Shown: positions 36,199-44,464 of the stretch, one piece after another
Numbering within the stretch: the stretch's first letter is position 1
Layout: each line of letters begins with the position of its first letter
DNA from: Cupriavidus plantarum
Lineage (GTDB): Bacteria; Pseudomonadota; Gammaproteobacteria; Burkholderiales; Burkholderiaceae
Assembly (NCBI RefSeq): GCF_905397285.1
Contig: NZ_CAJPUX010000001.1
Coordinates: 558,001-622,000 of the forward strand
Reading direction: 5' to 3'
DNA: 64,000 nucleotides
Notes under the pieces: model-generated
The model's input: the letters and a program-made list of their open reading frames with translations, nothing else
What the model was told of the DNA's origin: nothing
The model's database searches: none
Program-made: the position numbers and the translations under genes

Positions 36199-37584
36199 AT
36201 GCAAATAGATCCTTCAATTTTCAAGGCCTACGACATCCGCGGCATCGTCGGCAAGACGCTGACGGTGGAAGTGGCCCGTCAGATCGGTCTATCCTTCGGT
36301 TCGGCCGCCGTCGAGCTCGGCGAGAAGACCGTCGTCGTCGGCCGTGACGGCCGGCTGTCGGGTCCCGATCTGCTCGGCGGCCTCGTGGAGGGTCTGCGCG
36401 CCGCGGGGATCGATGTGATCGACCTCGGCATGGTCGCGACCCCGATGGTCTACTTCGGCACCAATATCGAGATCGATGGCCGCCGGGCCACCTCGGGCAT
36501 CATGGTGACGGGCAGCCACAACCCTCCTGACTACAACGGCTTCAAGATGGTCCTCGCCGGCAAGGCGATCTATGGCGAGCAGATCCAGGCCCTGCGCCAG
36601 CGCATCGAGGCGGCAAATTACAAGCAGGGCGGCGGCAGCTACAAGCTCGTCGATATCCGCCAGCAGTACCTCGACCGTATCCTCGGCGACGTCAAGCTCG
36701 CGCGCCCGATGAAGATTGCGCTCGACGCCGGCAACGGCGTGGCGGGCGCATTCGTCGGCGACCTGTTCCGCGGCCTGGGCTGCGAAGTGGTCGAACTGTT
36801 CTGCGACGTGGACGGCCACTTCCCGAACCATCACCCGGACCCGGCGCACGTCGAGAACCTGCAGGACCTGATGAAGACGCTGCGCGAGACCGATTGCGAG
36901 CTGGGCCTCGCGTTCGACGGCGACGGCGACCGCCTCGGCGTCGTGACCAAGACGGGCGAGGTCATCTTCCCCGATCGCCAGCTGATGCTGTTCGCCGAGG
37001 AAATCCTCTCGCGCAACCCTGGCGCGCAGGTGATCTACGACGTCAAATGCACGGGCAAGCTGGCTCCGTGGATCCGCGAGCACGGCGGCGAGCCGCTGAT
37101 GTGGAAAACCGGCCATTCGCTGGTCAAGGCCAAGCTCAAGGAAACGGGCGCGCCGATCGCGGGCGAGATGAGCGGTCACGTGTTTTTCAAGGACCGCTGG
37201 TATGGCTTCGACGACGGTCTCTACACCGGCGCGCGCCTGCTGGAAATCCTCTCGCGCCACGACGATCCGAGCGCCGTGCTCAACGCGCTGCCGAACGCCA
37301 ACAACACGCCGGAACTGCAGCTCAAGTGCGCCGAGGGCGAGCCGTTCACGCTGCTCGACAAGATTCGCGCGAACGCGAAATTCGACGGCGCGCGCGAGGT
37401 CATCACCATCGACGGCGTGCGCGTGGAATATGCCGATGGCTTCGGTCTCGCCCGCCCTTCGAACACGACGCCCGTGGTCGTGATGCGGTTCGAGGCGGAC
37501 AACGACGCGGCGCTCGCGCGCATCCAGGCCGAGTTCAAGCGGGTGATCCTGGCCGAGAAACCGGATGCGCAGCTCCCGTTCTGA
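36199..37584 (+). CDS. manB: Phosphomannomutase / phosphoglucomutase
   Basis: 461-residue alpha-D-phosphohexomutase (ManB/AlgC type) that interconverts mannose-6-P and mannose-1-P, and often also glucose phosphates. The phosphoserine loop is TGSHNPPDYNGFK (about residues 106-118), the metal loop is LAFDGDGDRLG, the sugar-binding loop GEMSGHVFF and the phosphate-binding tail RPSNTTPVVVMRF. ATG 36199 gives the normal N-terminus DPSIFKAYDIRG. Its product supplies manC upstream and probably rfbA as well. WaaC starts five bases after its stop. Confidence 0.95.
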   Translation: MQIDPSIFKAYDIRGIVGKTLTVEVARQIGLSFGSAAVELGEKTVVVGRDGRLSGPDLLGGLVEGLRAAGIDVIDLGMVATPMVYFGTNIEIDGRRATSGIMVTGSHNPPDYNGFKMVLAGKAIYGEQIQALRQRIEAANYKQGGGSYKLVDIRQQYLDRILGDVKLARPMKIALDAGNGVAGAFVGDLFRGLGCEVVELFCDVDGHFPNHHPDPAHVENLQDLMKTLRETDCELGLAFDGDGDRLGVVTKTGEVIFPDRQLMLFAEEILSRNPGAQVIYDVKCTGKLAPWIREHGGEPLMWKTGHSLVKAKLKETGAPIAGEMSGHVFFKDRWYGFDDGLYTGARLLEILSRHDDPSAVLNALPNANNTPELQLKCAEGEPFTLLDKIRANAKFDGAREVITIDGVRVEYADGFGLARPSNTTPVVVMRFEADNDAALARIQAEFKRVILAEKPDAQLPF

Positions 37585-37588
37585 GCGG

Positions 37589-38668
37589 ATGACGCAGCCG
37601 CTCATGGCGCCGGCGGACGATCTGTCGCCGGCGTCGTTTCCCTATGCGCTGCCGGCGAACGCCGCCCCCGCGCGCATCCTGATCGTCAAGGTGTCGTCGC
37701 TCGGCGACGTGGTCCACAACATGCCGCTCGTGCACGATCTGCGCGCGCGCTGGCCGGGCTGCGAGATCGACTGGGTCGTGGAAGAGGGCTACGTGGACCT
37801 CGTGCGCCTGCTGCCCGAGGTCTCGCACGTGATTCCGTTCGCGTTGCGGCGCTGGCGCAAGCGATTCTATCGGCGTGACACGTGGCATGAACTCGGGGCG
37901 TTACGCGACGCGATTCGCGCGCGGCCTTACGACGCCGTGCTGGAGACGCAGGGTTTGCTGAAGACCGCCGTTGTCGCGCGCACCGCCGCGCGCCTGGCGG
38001 GGGCGCCCGTGGTCGGACTCGGCAATGCCACGCAGGGTTCGGGCTACGAGCCTGCCGCGCGCTTGTTCTACACGGCGCCGGTCCGCGTGCCGCGGCAGAC
38101 CCATTCCGTACGCCGGTCGCGGCTGCTCGGCGCCGCGCTGACGGCCGTCGTGCCGCCCGAGCCGCCGCGCTTCTTTGGCGACCGCGCGCGCACGCTGCAT
38201 GTCGACGACCCGCTGTGGGCCGACCTGCCCGCGCGCTACGCGGTCTGCTTCCATGCGACGGCCGGCGCGAAGAAGCGCTGGCCCGTCCCGCACTGGCACG
38301 CGCTGGGCAAGCGCCTGCAAGCGGAAGGGATGACCGTATTGCTGCCATGGGGCAACGAATCGGAACGCCGGGACGCGGAGCAGATCGCCGCCGGCATCCC
38401 CGGGGCGCGCGTGCTGCCGCGGTTCTCGGTGATGCAGGGATTCGGCCTGATCAACCGCGCGGAAGTCGTGATCGGTGTCGATACCGGTCTGGTCCACATC
38501 TCCGCGGCGCTGTGCCGGCCGACGGTGGAAATCTATACCGCCACGTGGCGCTGGAAGACCGAGGGATACTGGTCGGATCGCATCGCGAACGTGGGTGACG
38601 ACGGCATCGTGCCGTCCGTCGAGGAAGTGCATGCCGCGGCTACGCGCGTGCGGGGTGCGGAGGCCTGA
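37589..38668 (+). CDS. waaC: LPS heptosyltransferase I
   Basis: 359-residue GT9 enzyme that adds the first L-glycero-D-manno-heptose to Kdo in the inner core. The N-terminal ILIVKVSSLGDVVHNMP motif, the FHATAGAKKRWPV segment and the C-terminal VIGVDTGLVHISAAL motif with the conserved Asp and His are typical. A 25-residue extension precedes the catalytic start; ATG 37589 is the first in-frame start after manB. The final A of its stop is the first base of the waaA ATG (TGATG). Confidence 0.93.
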   Translation: MTQPLMAPADDLSPASFPYALPANAAPARILIVKVSSLGDVVHNMPLVHDLRARWPGCEIDWVVEEGYVDLVRLLPEVSHVIPFALRRWRKRFYRRDTWHELGALRDAIRARPYDAVLETQGLLKTAVVARTAARLAGAPVVGLGNATQGSGYEPAARLFYTAPVRVPRQTHSVRRSRLLGAALTAVVPPEPPRFFGDRARTLHVDDPLWADLPARYAVCFHATAGAKKRWPVPHWHALGKRLQAEGMTVLLPWGNESERRDAEQIAAGIPGARVLPRFSVMQGFGLINRAEVVIGVDTGLVHISAALCRPTVEIYTATWRWKTEGYWSDRIANVGDDGIVPSVEEVHAAATRVRGAEA

Positions 38669-40044
38669 TGTTGCGGTTGGTTTATACGTTGTTGTGGGTA
38701 GTGATCCTGCCGTTCGCGCTGCTGCGCTTGCTCTGGCGCGCGCGCAAGGAGCCCGGCTATGTCCACCATGTCGGGGAGCGGCTTGGCATCTATGACGATG
38801 TGGCCGGCGCTACGGCTGGGGGTTCCGCTGGTGCTTCGGCCGGCAATGCGCGATGGCTCTGGGTACATGCGGTGTCCGTCGGCGAGACGCGCGCCGCGCA
38901 GCCGCTCGTGGAAGCGCTGCTGGCCGCCCATCCCGATCATCGTGTGCTGCTGACCCACATGACGCCCACGGGACGTCAGACGGGGCATCAGCTGTTCGGC
39001 GAGAACCCGCGCGTGCGGCAATGCTACGTGCCGTATGACGTGCCGTGGCTCGTGCGACGGTTCCTGCGGCACTTCCGCCCCGAGGCGGCGCTGCTGATGG
39101 AGACTGAAGTCTGGCCGAATCTCGTGCACGGTACGCGTGCGGCCGGTATCCCGCTCTATCTGGTCAACGCCCGGCTGTCGCCGCGCAGCTATCGGCGTAC
39201 CGCGCGCTTCGGCCGCGCGGCATCCGAGATCTATCAGAACTTCACCGAAGTTCTCGCCCAGACGCCCGGGGATGCGGAGCGCTATCGCGCGCTGGGCATG
39301 ACGCGGGTGTCCATCACGGGCAACCTCAAGTTCGACATGCAGCCGCCCGAGGCGCTGCTGGCGCGCGGCAAGACCCTGCGCCGAGCGATGCGCGCGGCAT
39401 CGGGCGAGCGTCCGGTCCTCGCCGCGGCTAGCACGCGCGAGGGAGAAGAGGCGATGCTGCTCGACGCCTTCATCCGCTGGCCCGGAGAGACGCGTCCCAC
39501 GCTATTGCTTGTGCCGCGCCATCCGCAGCGCTTCGACGAGGTCGCGGCGCTGGCGGCGCGGCTCGGTTTCACGGTGCGGCGACGCAGCGCCATGCCTATC
39601 GATGCGGGAGTCAGCAACGACGCTGGTGACAACGACACCCGTAGTGACGCCCGTAGTGACGCCCGTAGTGACGCCACACCCGACATCGTACTTGGCGACT
39701 CGATGGGCGAGATGCCCATGTACTTCGCGGCGTCGGACCTCGCCTTTATCGGTGGCAGCCTGATGCCGCTCGGTGGCCAGAACCTGATCGAAGCCTGCGC
39801 GTGCGGCACGCCGGTGCTCATCGGCCCGCATACGTTCAACTTCGCACAGGCCACCGAGGACGCCATCGCGGCCGGTGCCTGCGAGCGGGTGGACAATGCC
39901 GACGTCCTGATGACCACCGCCGCGCGGATCCTGGCCGATCGTGCGGCGCTTGCCGAAATGCGCGCGAACGCGCTGAACTTCGCCGGCATGCACCGCGGCG
40001 CGACCGCACGGACCATTTCGACCCTGGCGCCGGCGTTGCGGTAA
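38668..40044 (+). CDS. waaA: Kdo transferase (3-deoxy-D-manno-octulosonic acid transferase)
   Basis: 458-residue GT30 enzyme that transfers Kdo from CMP-Kdo to lipid A precursor at the inner membrane. It has an N-terminal membrane helix (LVYTLLWVVILPFALLRLL), HAVSVGETRAA, LLMETEVWPNL with the catalytic Glu, ITGNLKFDMQ and FIGGSLMPLGGQNLIEACA. Family members are about 420-430 residues. The extra length comes from two low-complexity inserts: a Gly/Ala/Ser stretch near residue 50 and a run of RSDA repeats near residue 325. Confidence 0.94.
   Translation: MLRLVYTLLWVVILPFALLRLLWRARKEPGYVHHVGERLGIYDDVAGATAGGSAGASAGNARWLWVHAVSVGETRAAQPLVEALLAAHPDHRVLLTHMTPTGRQTGHQLFGENPRVRQCYVPYDVPWLVRRFLRHFRPEAALLMETEVWPNLVHGTRAAGIPLYLVNARLSPRSYRRTARFGRAASEIYQNFTEVLAQTPGDAERYRALGMTRVSITGNLKFDMQPPEALLARGKTLRRAMRAASGERPVLAAASTREGEEAMLLDAFIRWPGETRPTLLLVPRHPQRFDEVAALAARLGFTVRRRSAMPIDAGVSNDAGDNDTRSDARSDARSDATPDIVLGDSMGEMPMYFAASDLAFIGGSLMPLGGQNLIEACACGTPVLIGPHTFNFAQATEDAIAAGACERVDNADVLMTTAARILADRAALAEMRANALNFAGMHRGATARTISTLAPALR
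39640..39675 (+). repeat. Perfect 12-base triplet repeat inside waaA
   Basis: CGTAGTGACGCC occurs three times in exact tandem (39640, 39652, 39664) and encodes RSDARSDARSDA. Degenerate flanking units (DNDT before, TPD after) suggest earlier expansion. The insert sits in a surface-loop position between conserved blocks of the C-terminal domain. Confidence 0.9.
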
Positions 40045-40068
40045 GTTGGCGCTTAATTCGGGCGACAC

Positions 40069-41328
40069 TTACTTCGGAAGCGCCGTCCACAACCTCTCTC
40101 TCATCGCATTCATGTGCCCGGCGGCATCGTAGGAACCGGGCACACCAAGTGTCATGCCGTCCGTGGGGTCCACGATGTCCGGGTTGCTGAAAGCGTTCCG
40201 CCTCTCGCCCGCCATCAGGGTCTTCGCCTTGGGATATCCTCGCGCAATCCCGGCCTTTTCGATCGGGGCATCGCCATGATGGACCCCGAACAGGTGACCG
40301 AGTTCATGGGGGAGGACATACGAGCCGCAGCTGATGTCGCCTACCGCCTGCATCCAGCGGGAATATAACGCCGGGTTCACCCATGCCATACCACAGTACC
40401 GGCGGCCATTGTCGACGGCATTGAAGATATCGACATAGTAGGTGGCGTGCGCGTCCGCATTCCGGCGTGCGTGGAAGACGCTATTGTCTTTCCCTACCGC
40501 TTTCAGGGTCTCGAGCATGGACAAGCCGGAGACTTGATGATGGAGTGGCTCAGCCGATCGGATCCAGTAATCGATCTTGGAGTCTTCGAAGGCCAGGTTC
40601 GCCAGCGCAATGTCATGCGAGAGGCGCGCCCGGATGCCGTCGTGACCGAGCCGTTCTAGCGCCCGATCTCCATAGACGGGCAGTAGATCGAACGTGCGCA
40701 AATCCGTGTACCAGCTGTCTAGCGGAGTAAAGCGGTATCGACCGAGATCGTTGGCTCCCAAAGACAGCATTCCGTCGTCCTCGTCATGCGATCTTAGGGA
40801 GACCAGCTTGTCGCTGGTCCGGATGAAGATGCGGTCATCGGGCGCGGCGAAGGCCGGCATGACGAGACGCTGGACGCGGTCGCCAGGCCTCACCATGATC
40901 AGCGTCCTTGGCGTGCGCGGCGTCGGGATGACGCCGTCGCGCAGCGCCGAGGCCTCGATCACCACCTCCGGCGACTTGAAGAGACGCCACTTTGCCCGTT
41001 CGGCAATGAATAGAAACTCGTAGGCATCGCCACGGTTCAGGCCGAGCGTCGCGTATCCCTCGACATTGGCGCCATCGATCCGGCTGTCGCGTGCCGCGGT
41101 GCTGCTCAGGAACAGGCGCGCATGAGCCGGCGCGCGCCGAGGCAGCCTCAGGACAGGCGCCCAATCGGCATCGCCGATGTTCAGGACCTGCCTGGGCGCT
41201 GTCATATCCCGCATGGCGCCATCGGAGTCGACAGGTCCGGGGGGGCCGCCGTGATATCCCATTTCCGGCTCGCGCGCCTGCACGCTGAGTACTGCGGTCA
41301 TGACGATGATGAGGAGTAGTGTTTTCAT
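40069..41328 (-). CDS. Secreted metzincin-type zinc metalloprotease
   Basis: 419-residue protein with a Sec signal peptide (MKTLLLIIVMTAVLSVQA). Residues 341-351 read HELGHLFGVHH, the extended HExxHxxGxxH zinc motif, and KTLMAG about 20 residues later supplies the Met-turn, so this is a metzincin-like peptidase (reprolysin/M12B-like). The first 200 residues are beta-rich and not assigned. Its ATG overlaps the stop of the upstream membrane protein by four bases, so the two are translated together. Substrate unknown; export to periplasm or outside is inferred from the signal peptide. Confidence 0.8.
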   Translation of the reverse strand: MKTLLLIIVMTAVLSVQAREPEMGYHGGPPGPVDSDGAMRDMTAPRQVLNIGDADWAPVLRLPRRAPAHARLFLSSTAARDSRIDGANVEGYATLGLNRGDAYEFLFIAERAKWRLFKSPEVVIEASALRDGVIPTPRTPRTLIMVRPGDRVQRLVMPAFAAPDDRIFIRTSDKLVSLRSHDEDDGMLSLGANDLGRYRFTPLDSWYTDLRTFDLLPVYGDRALERLGHDGIRARLSHDIALANLAFEDSKIDYWIRSAEPLHHQVSGLSMLETLKAVGKDNSVFHARRNADAHATYYVDIFNAVDNGRRYCGMAWVNPALYSRWMQAVGDISCGSYVLPHELGHLFGVHHGDAPIEKAGIARGYPKAKTLMAGERRNAFSNPDIVDPTDGMTLGVPGSYDAAGHMNAMRERLWTALPK

Positions 41329-42020
41329 CGCGCGGTGTTCTCCTTTGACAAGGGTGGTGGAGCTGCATCGGCCGGCGGTATCAATGCGTCGTCGGGCGGA
41401 GTGCTCTCGTGGCGATGGTCGAACCCGGCCGGACGCATCCATCCATATCCGTTTTTCGCCTCGAGATGCATCGCGCCGTCGGGCGTTTCCAGATACGCCA
41501 CCGCGTAGCGGTCGGACGGTGCCTCGGTGATGAGAAAACGGTGCGCCGGCGCGCCATCGGCATCCAGCAATGCCCCGCGCCAGCGTGACCATCCGTTGCC
41601 ATCCTCACGGGCGTGCAAGCGTGCGCTGACCACCGTATCGAGGTTTGGCAGATAGAGGTCGAACCGGTCGTTTGGCTGCAGGTGGCGCAGCGTGTCGTAG
41701 CGGTAACGGATGAGGCGGCTATCGCGCAGGCGCTCTTTGGAGAGGAACGAGAGATGCCGCTCGGCCTCCGCGCGGTCCGCGAGACCCGCGATGGCGCCGG
41801 GATAATCGGCCTCCGCCTCGTTTGCCTCGGCGTGCATAGGCGGCACGCCCGGGGCGTCATCGGGCCGTGCTGCCGGGACGTTGCCCGATGGCTCCGGTCC
41901 CCCGGCGTGAGGCTGCCGTGCTGGCCCTGCGAACCAGACGGCCAGCGCAACGCCCGCGATCAGGACGACGGTGACGGCCGCCGCGAACCACGATGCCGCA
42001 CCAGAACGTTTGCTCTTCAT
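41325..42020 (-). CDS. Uncharacterised membrane-anchored protein coupled to the metzincin
   Basis: 231-residue protein I do not recognise by name. It has one N-terminal membrane helix (residues about 12-31), a proline-rich linker, and a beta-rich domain from about residue 80 containing FDLYLPNLDTVVSARLH, LLDADGAPAHRFLI and YAVAYLETPDGAMHLEAK. That pattern recalls the N-terminal pro-region of bacterial reprolysin-like proteases, where a beta domain precedes the catalytic part; here it is encoded as a separate gene overlapping the protease start (ATGA). A chaperone or inhibitor role is inference. The ATG at 42020 is preferred to the GTG just before it. Confidence 0.6.
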   Translation of the reverse strand: MKSKRSGAASWFAAAVTVVLIAGVALAVWFAGPARQPHAGGPEPSGNVPAARPDDAPGVPPMHAEANEAEADYPGAIAGLADRAEAERHLSFLSKERLRDSRLIRYRYDTLRHLQPNDRFDLYLPNLDTVVSARLHAREDGNGWSRWRGALLDADGAPAHRFLITEAPSDRYAVAYLETPDGAMHLEAKNGYGWMRPAGFDHRHESTPPDDALIPPADAAPPPLSKENTAR

Positions 42021-42256
42021 CACGCATCCATCGTTGAAGGAATGCGTTGACTATGGACGTGCACGCGGTTCGTGGAAACAACCGATCTACGAAATACGGC
42101 CTCACATGAAACACATACCACTGGCATGGGTGTTGCACCCCGTATGACGACCAGAGCCCACGGGCGTTGGACTTCGGGCATGCATGGCGGCCAGCGCGCC
42201 GCATCGTGTAAATTCGCCATGTAAGCGACGCCACGCATAGAACAAAGGAGTGGATC

Positions 42257-43117
42257 ATGCAGAAATTTCAGCGCTCTTCCCCAAGGCTCCCCGCGAGGTT
42301 CCCTGCGAGGTTCTCCGCAATGCTCGCCTCTGCAGCCATCGTGCCCCTGGCCGCCGTCGCATTCCTGAGCGCGTGCACGACGACGACGACCGCGGACACG
42401 CCCGGCGCCGGCGCGAGCCTGTCGCAGACGCAGTCGGATGGCCCTCAGCGCTGGGAGCTCGTGCGCTGGCAGCAGGCCGATGGGGGCCTGCGGGAGTTGC
42501 CTCGCGGCGACAGCGGCCAGCCGGTGATCTTCGAATTCAATAGCGGCATCGATGCCGCGCAGGGCACCGTCAGCGGCAACAGCGGATGCAATCGCTTCAC
42601 GGGCAGCTACGGCAAGACGTCGACGGGCATCCGCTTCGACAAGATCGCGGGCACGCGCATGGCCTGCCCCGGCGACCGCATGGCCTTCGAGAGCGCGCTG
42701 CTGCGCGCGATGCAGTCGCCGCTCACCACGGTGGCGTCCCAACCTTCAGCCGCGCCGCAGGGGCGGCAGATCATCTGGAAGACGGCCGATGGCGATTTGC
42801 TGCAGTTCGCCGAGCGGGAAGGCGTGGGCCGCCGCGGCGCGAAGATCGATGCCGCGTCGGGCACCGAGAAGATCGTGTACATCGACTCCCAGCGTGTGGA
42901 GTGCACGGGCGTCGGCCGCATGCAGTGCTATCGCTGGCGCGAGACCGAGGACGCGCCGTGGAAGCTCTGGTACGGCCCGATCGAGGGCCTCGACTTCGAG
43001 CAGGGCGTCGCTTACAAGCTTCGCGTGCGCGAATATCAGGTCCCCAATCCGCCGGCCGATGCTTCGTCGATCCGGTGGCAGCTGCTGAAGGTGGAAGAGC
43101 GGCGTCGCGGCGGCTGA
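42257..43117 (+). CDS. META-domain lipoprotein (HslJ-like) with C-terminal DUF4377-like domain
   Basis: 286-residue predicted lipoprotein: a long signal segment ends in the lipobox LSAC with Cys40. A META domain (about residues 60-150) shows FEFNSGIDAAQGTVSGNSGC, NRFTGSYG and AGTRMACPGDRMAFESALLRAM, as in E. coli HslJ. The C-terminal part (IVYIDSQRVECTGVGRMQCY, then RWRETEDAPWKLWYGPIEGL) matches DUF4377, often fused to META. A strong AAAGGAG precedes the ATG. The N-terminus also contains a duplicated 12-base unit (42289-42312). Role in the envelope or stress response is not established. Confidence 0.85.
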   Translation: MQKFQRSSPRLPARFPARFSAMLASAAIVPLAAVAFLSACTTTTTADTPGAGASLSQTQSDGPQRWELVRWQQADGGLRELPRGDSGQPVIFEFNSGIDAAQGTVSGNSGCNRFTGSYGKTSTGIRFDKIAGTRMACPGDRMAFESALLRAMQSPLTTVASQPSAAPQGRQIIWKTADGDLLQFAEREGVGRRGAKIDAASGTEKIVYIDSQRVECTGVGRMQCYRWRETEDAPWKLWYGPIEGLDFEQGVAYKLRVREYQVPNPPADASSIRWQLLKVEERRRGG

Positions 43118-43228
43118 GGGGCATTGCTTCGTTCCGGGGCGGGCAGAGGGGCCGGACTATAATGTCGCGCTGATTCGTCCGGTACTTTTGCCGCGTGCTT
43201 TCGCGCGGTACTTTCCCTGCCCCCAAAC

Positions 43229-44464
43229 ATGCTCCGCCGCCCCGCCTCGACTACGTTCGCCGACGCACTGGTTTTTGCCTTTCCGATCCTGCTGCTGTGC
43301 GTGCCGCGCGGGGCCGGCGTTTTCATGGGATGCGTCGGCCTGCTTGCGCTCCTGCGCTACCGCGGCATGGGGCAGACGTGGCGAACCTATCGCGACGTGC
43401 TGCTGCCCCTCTCGGTCGCGGTCTTTGCGTTCCTGCTCGTGTATCTGGCGTCGCGCATCTATTTCCGCACGCATTGGGACGTACTCGACAACCCGTCACG
43501 GACGCTGCTCGCGATCCTGACGTGCTGGGTCTTCCTCCACGTCCAGCCCAGCACGCGCGCGCTCTGGCGAGGCATTACCATCGCGCTCGCCGGCGCGCTG
43601 CTGATCGTTTGCTACCAGCGGATCGTTCAGGGGAACCTGCGTCCGTCCGCGTGGGTGCAGCCGATCGCCTTCGCCAACATGGTCGCCGTGTTCGGCCTGA
43701 TCGGGTTCGTGCGTGCCGGCGCCCAACGGCGCACGCATGGGGAAGCGTGGGGCAATATCCTCTGCGCGGCACTGATCATCGCGATCAACGGCACCCGTGG
43801 CGCCATGCTCGCGATGTTGATCACGATGCTGCCGATGCTGCTGCTGCGGCACCGCAAGCTCAACGTGACGGCCTTCGTGGCATCCGCCGGCGCCGTCGTG
43901 CTGATCGCGATCGGTTCGTACTTCGTCCCCAACAGTCCCGTCACGGGCCGTGTCGACCAGATCGTCGACGACATTCACCTGTACCAGCAGGGCAAGGTCG
44001 ATACGTCGATCGGCGCGCGTCTGAAGATGTGGGAGCTTGCGGCCGATTCGATCGCCGCGCACCCGATCATGGGCGTGGGCGTGGGCCAGTTCGCGCGCAT
44101 CCTGCACGCCTCGACGTTCTGTTCGCGAGAGGAGACATTGGTCTGCGAACTCGAGCACGCGCATAACGACCTGCTCGAAGCGGCGTCGACGACCGGCATT
44201 CCGGGGCTGATCGTCGTGCTCGGCCTGTTCCTGGTGCCCGGCGTCCTGTTCTGGCGGCGCATGCGGCAATCGCGGCGCGCGGGGTGCGAGGTGGGCGAGA
44301 GCATCGCGGGCGGGGGCGTCTGCGCCATCGCGGCGATGTTGATCTGCGGTCTGACGCAGGTGACGATGGCCCACCAGGCCAATATGGTTTTCTATGCGGG
44401 CACGGTGGGATTGCTGCTCGCGCTGGCGGCCGCGCAGGCGAGCCGCCGCGCGGCGGAAATCTGA
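43229..44464 (+). CDS. waaL: O-antigen ligase family protein (WaaL-like)
   Basis: 411-residue membrane protein with about 11-12 helices and a large periplasmic loop at about residues 225-320. INGTRGAMLAML, then IGARLKMWELAADSI, GVGVGQFARIL and CELEHAHNDLLEAASTTGIP are the conserved Wzy_C/ligase motifs, the last carrying the key His. It most likely joins undecaprenyl-linked O-antigen to lipid A-core. Wzy-type polymerases share the fold, but the location near waaC/waaA and these motifs favour the ligase. Its stop abuts the tolC stop with no gap. Confidence 0.85.
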   Translation: MLRRPASTTFADALVFAFPILLLCVPRGAGVFMGCVGLLALLRYRGMGQTWRTYRDVLLPLSVAVFAFLLVYLASRIYFRTHWDVLDNPSRTLLAILTCWVFLHVQPSTRALWRGITIALAGALLIVCYQRIVQGNLRPSAWVQPIAFANMVAVFGLIGFVRAGAQRRTHGEAWGNILCAALIIAINGTRGAMLAMLITMLPMLLLRHRKLNVTAFVASAGAVVLIAIGSYFVPNSPVTGRVDQIVDDIHLYQQGKVDTSIGARLKMWELAADSIAAHPIMGVGVGQFARILHASTFCSREETLVCELEHAHNDLLEAASTTGIPGLIVVLGLFLVPGVLFWRRMRQSRRAGCEVGESIAGGGVCAIAAMLICGLTQVTMAHQANMVFYAGTVGLLLALAAAQASRRAAEI

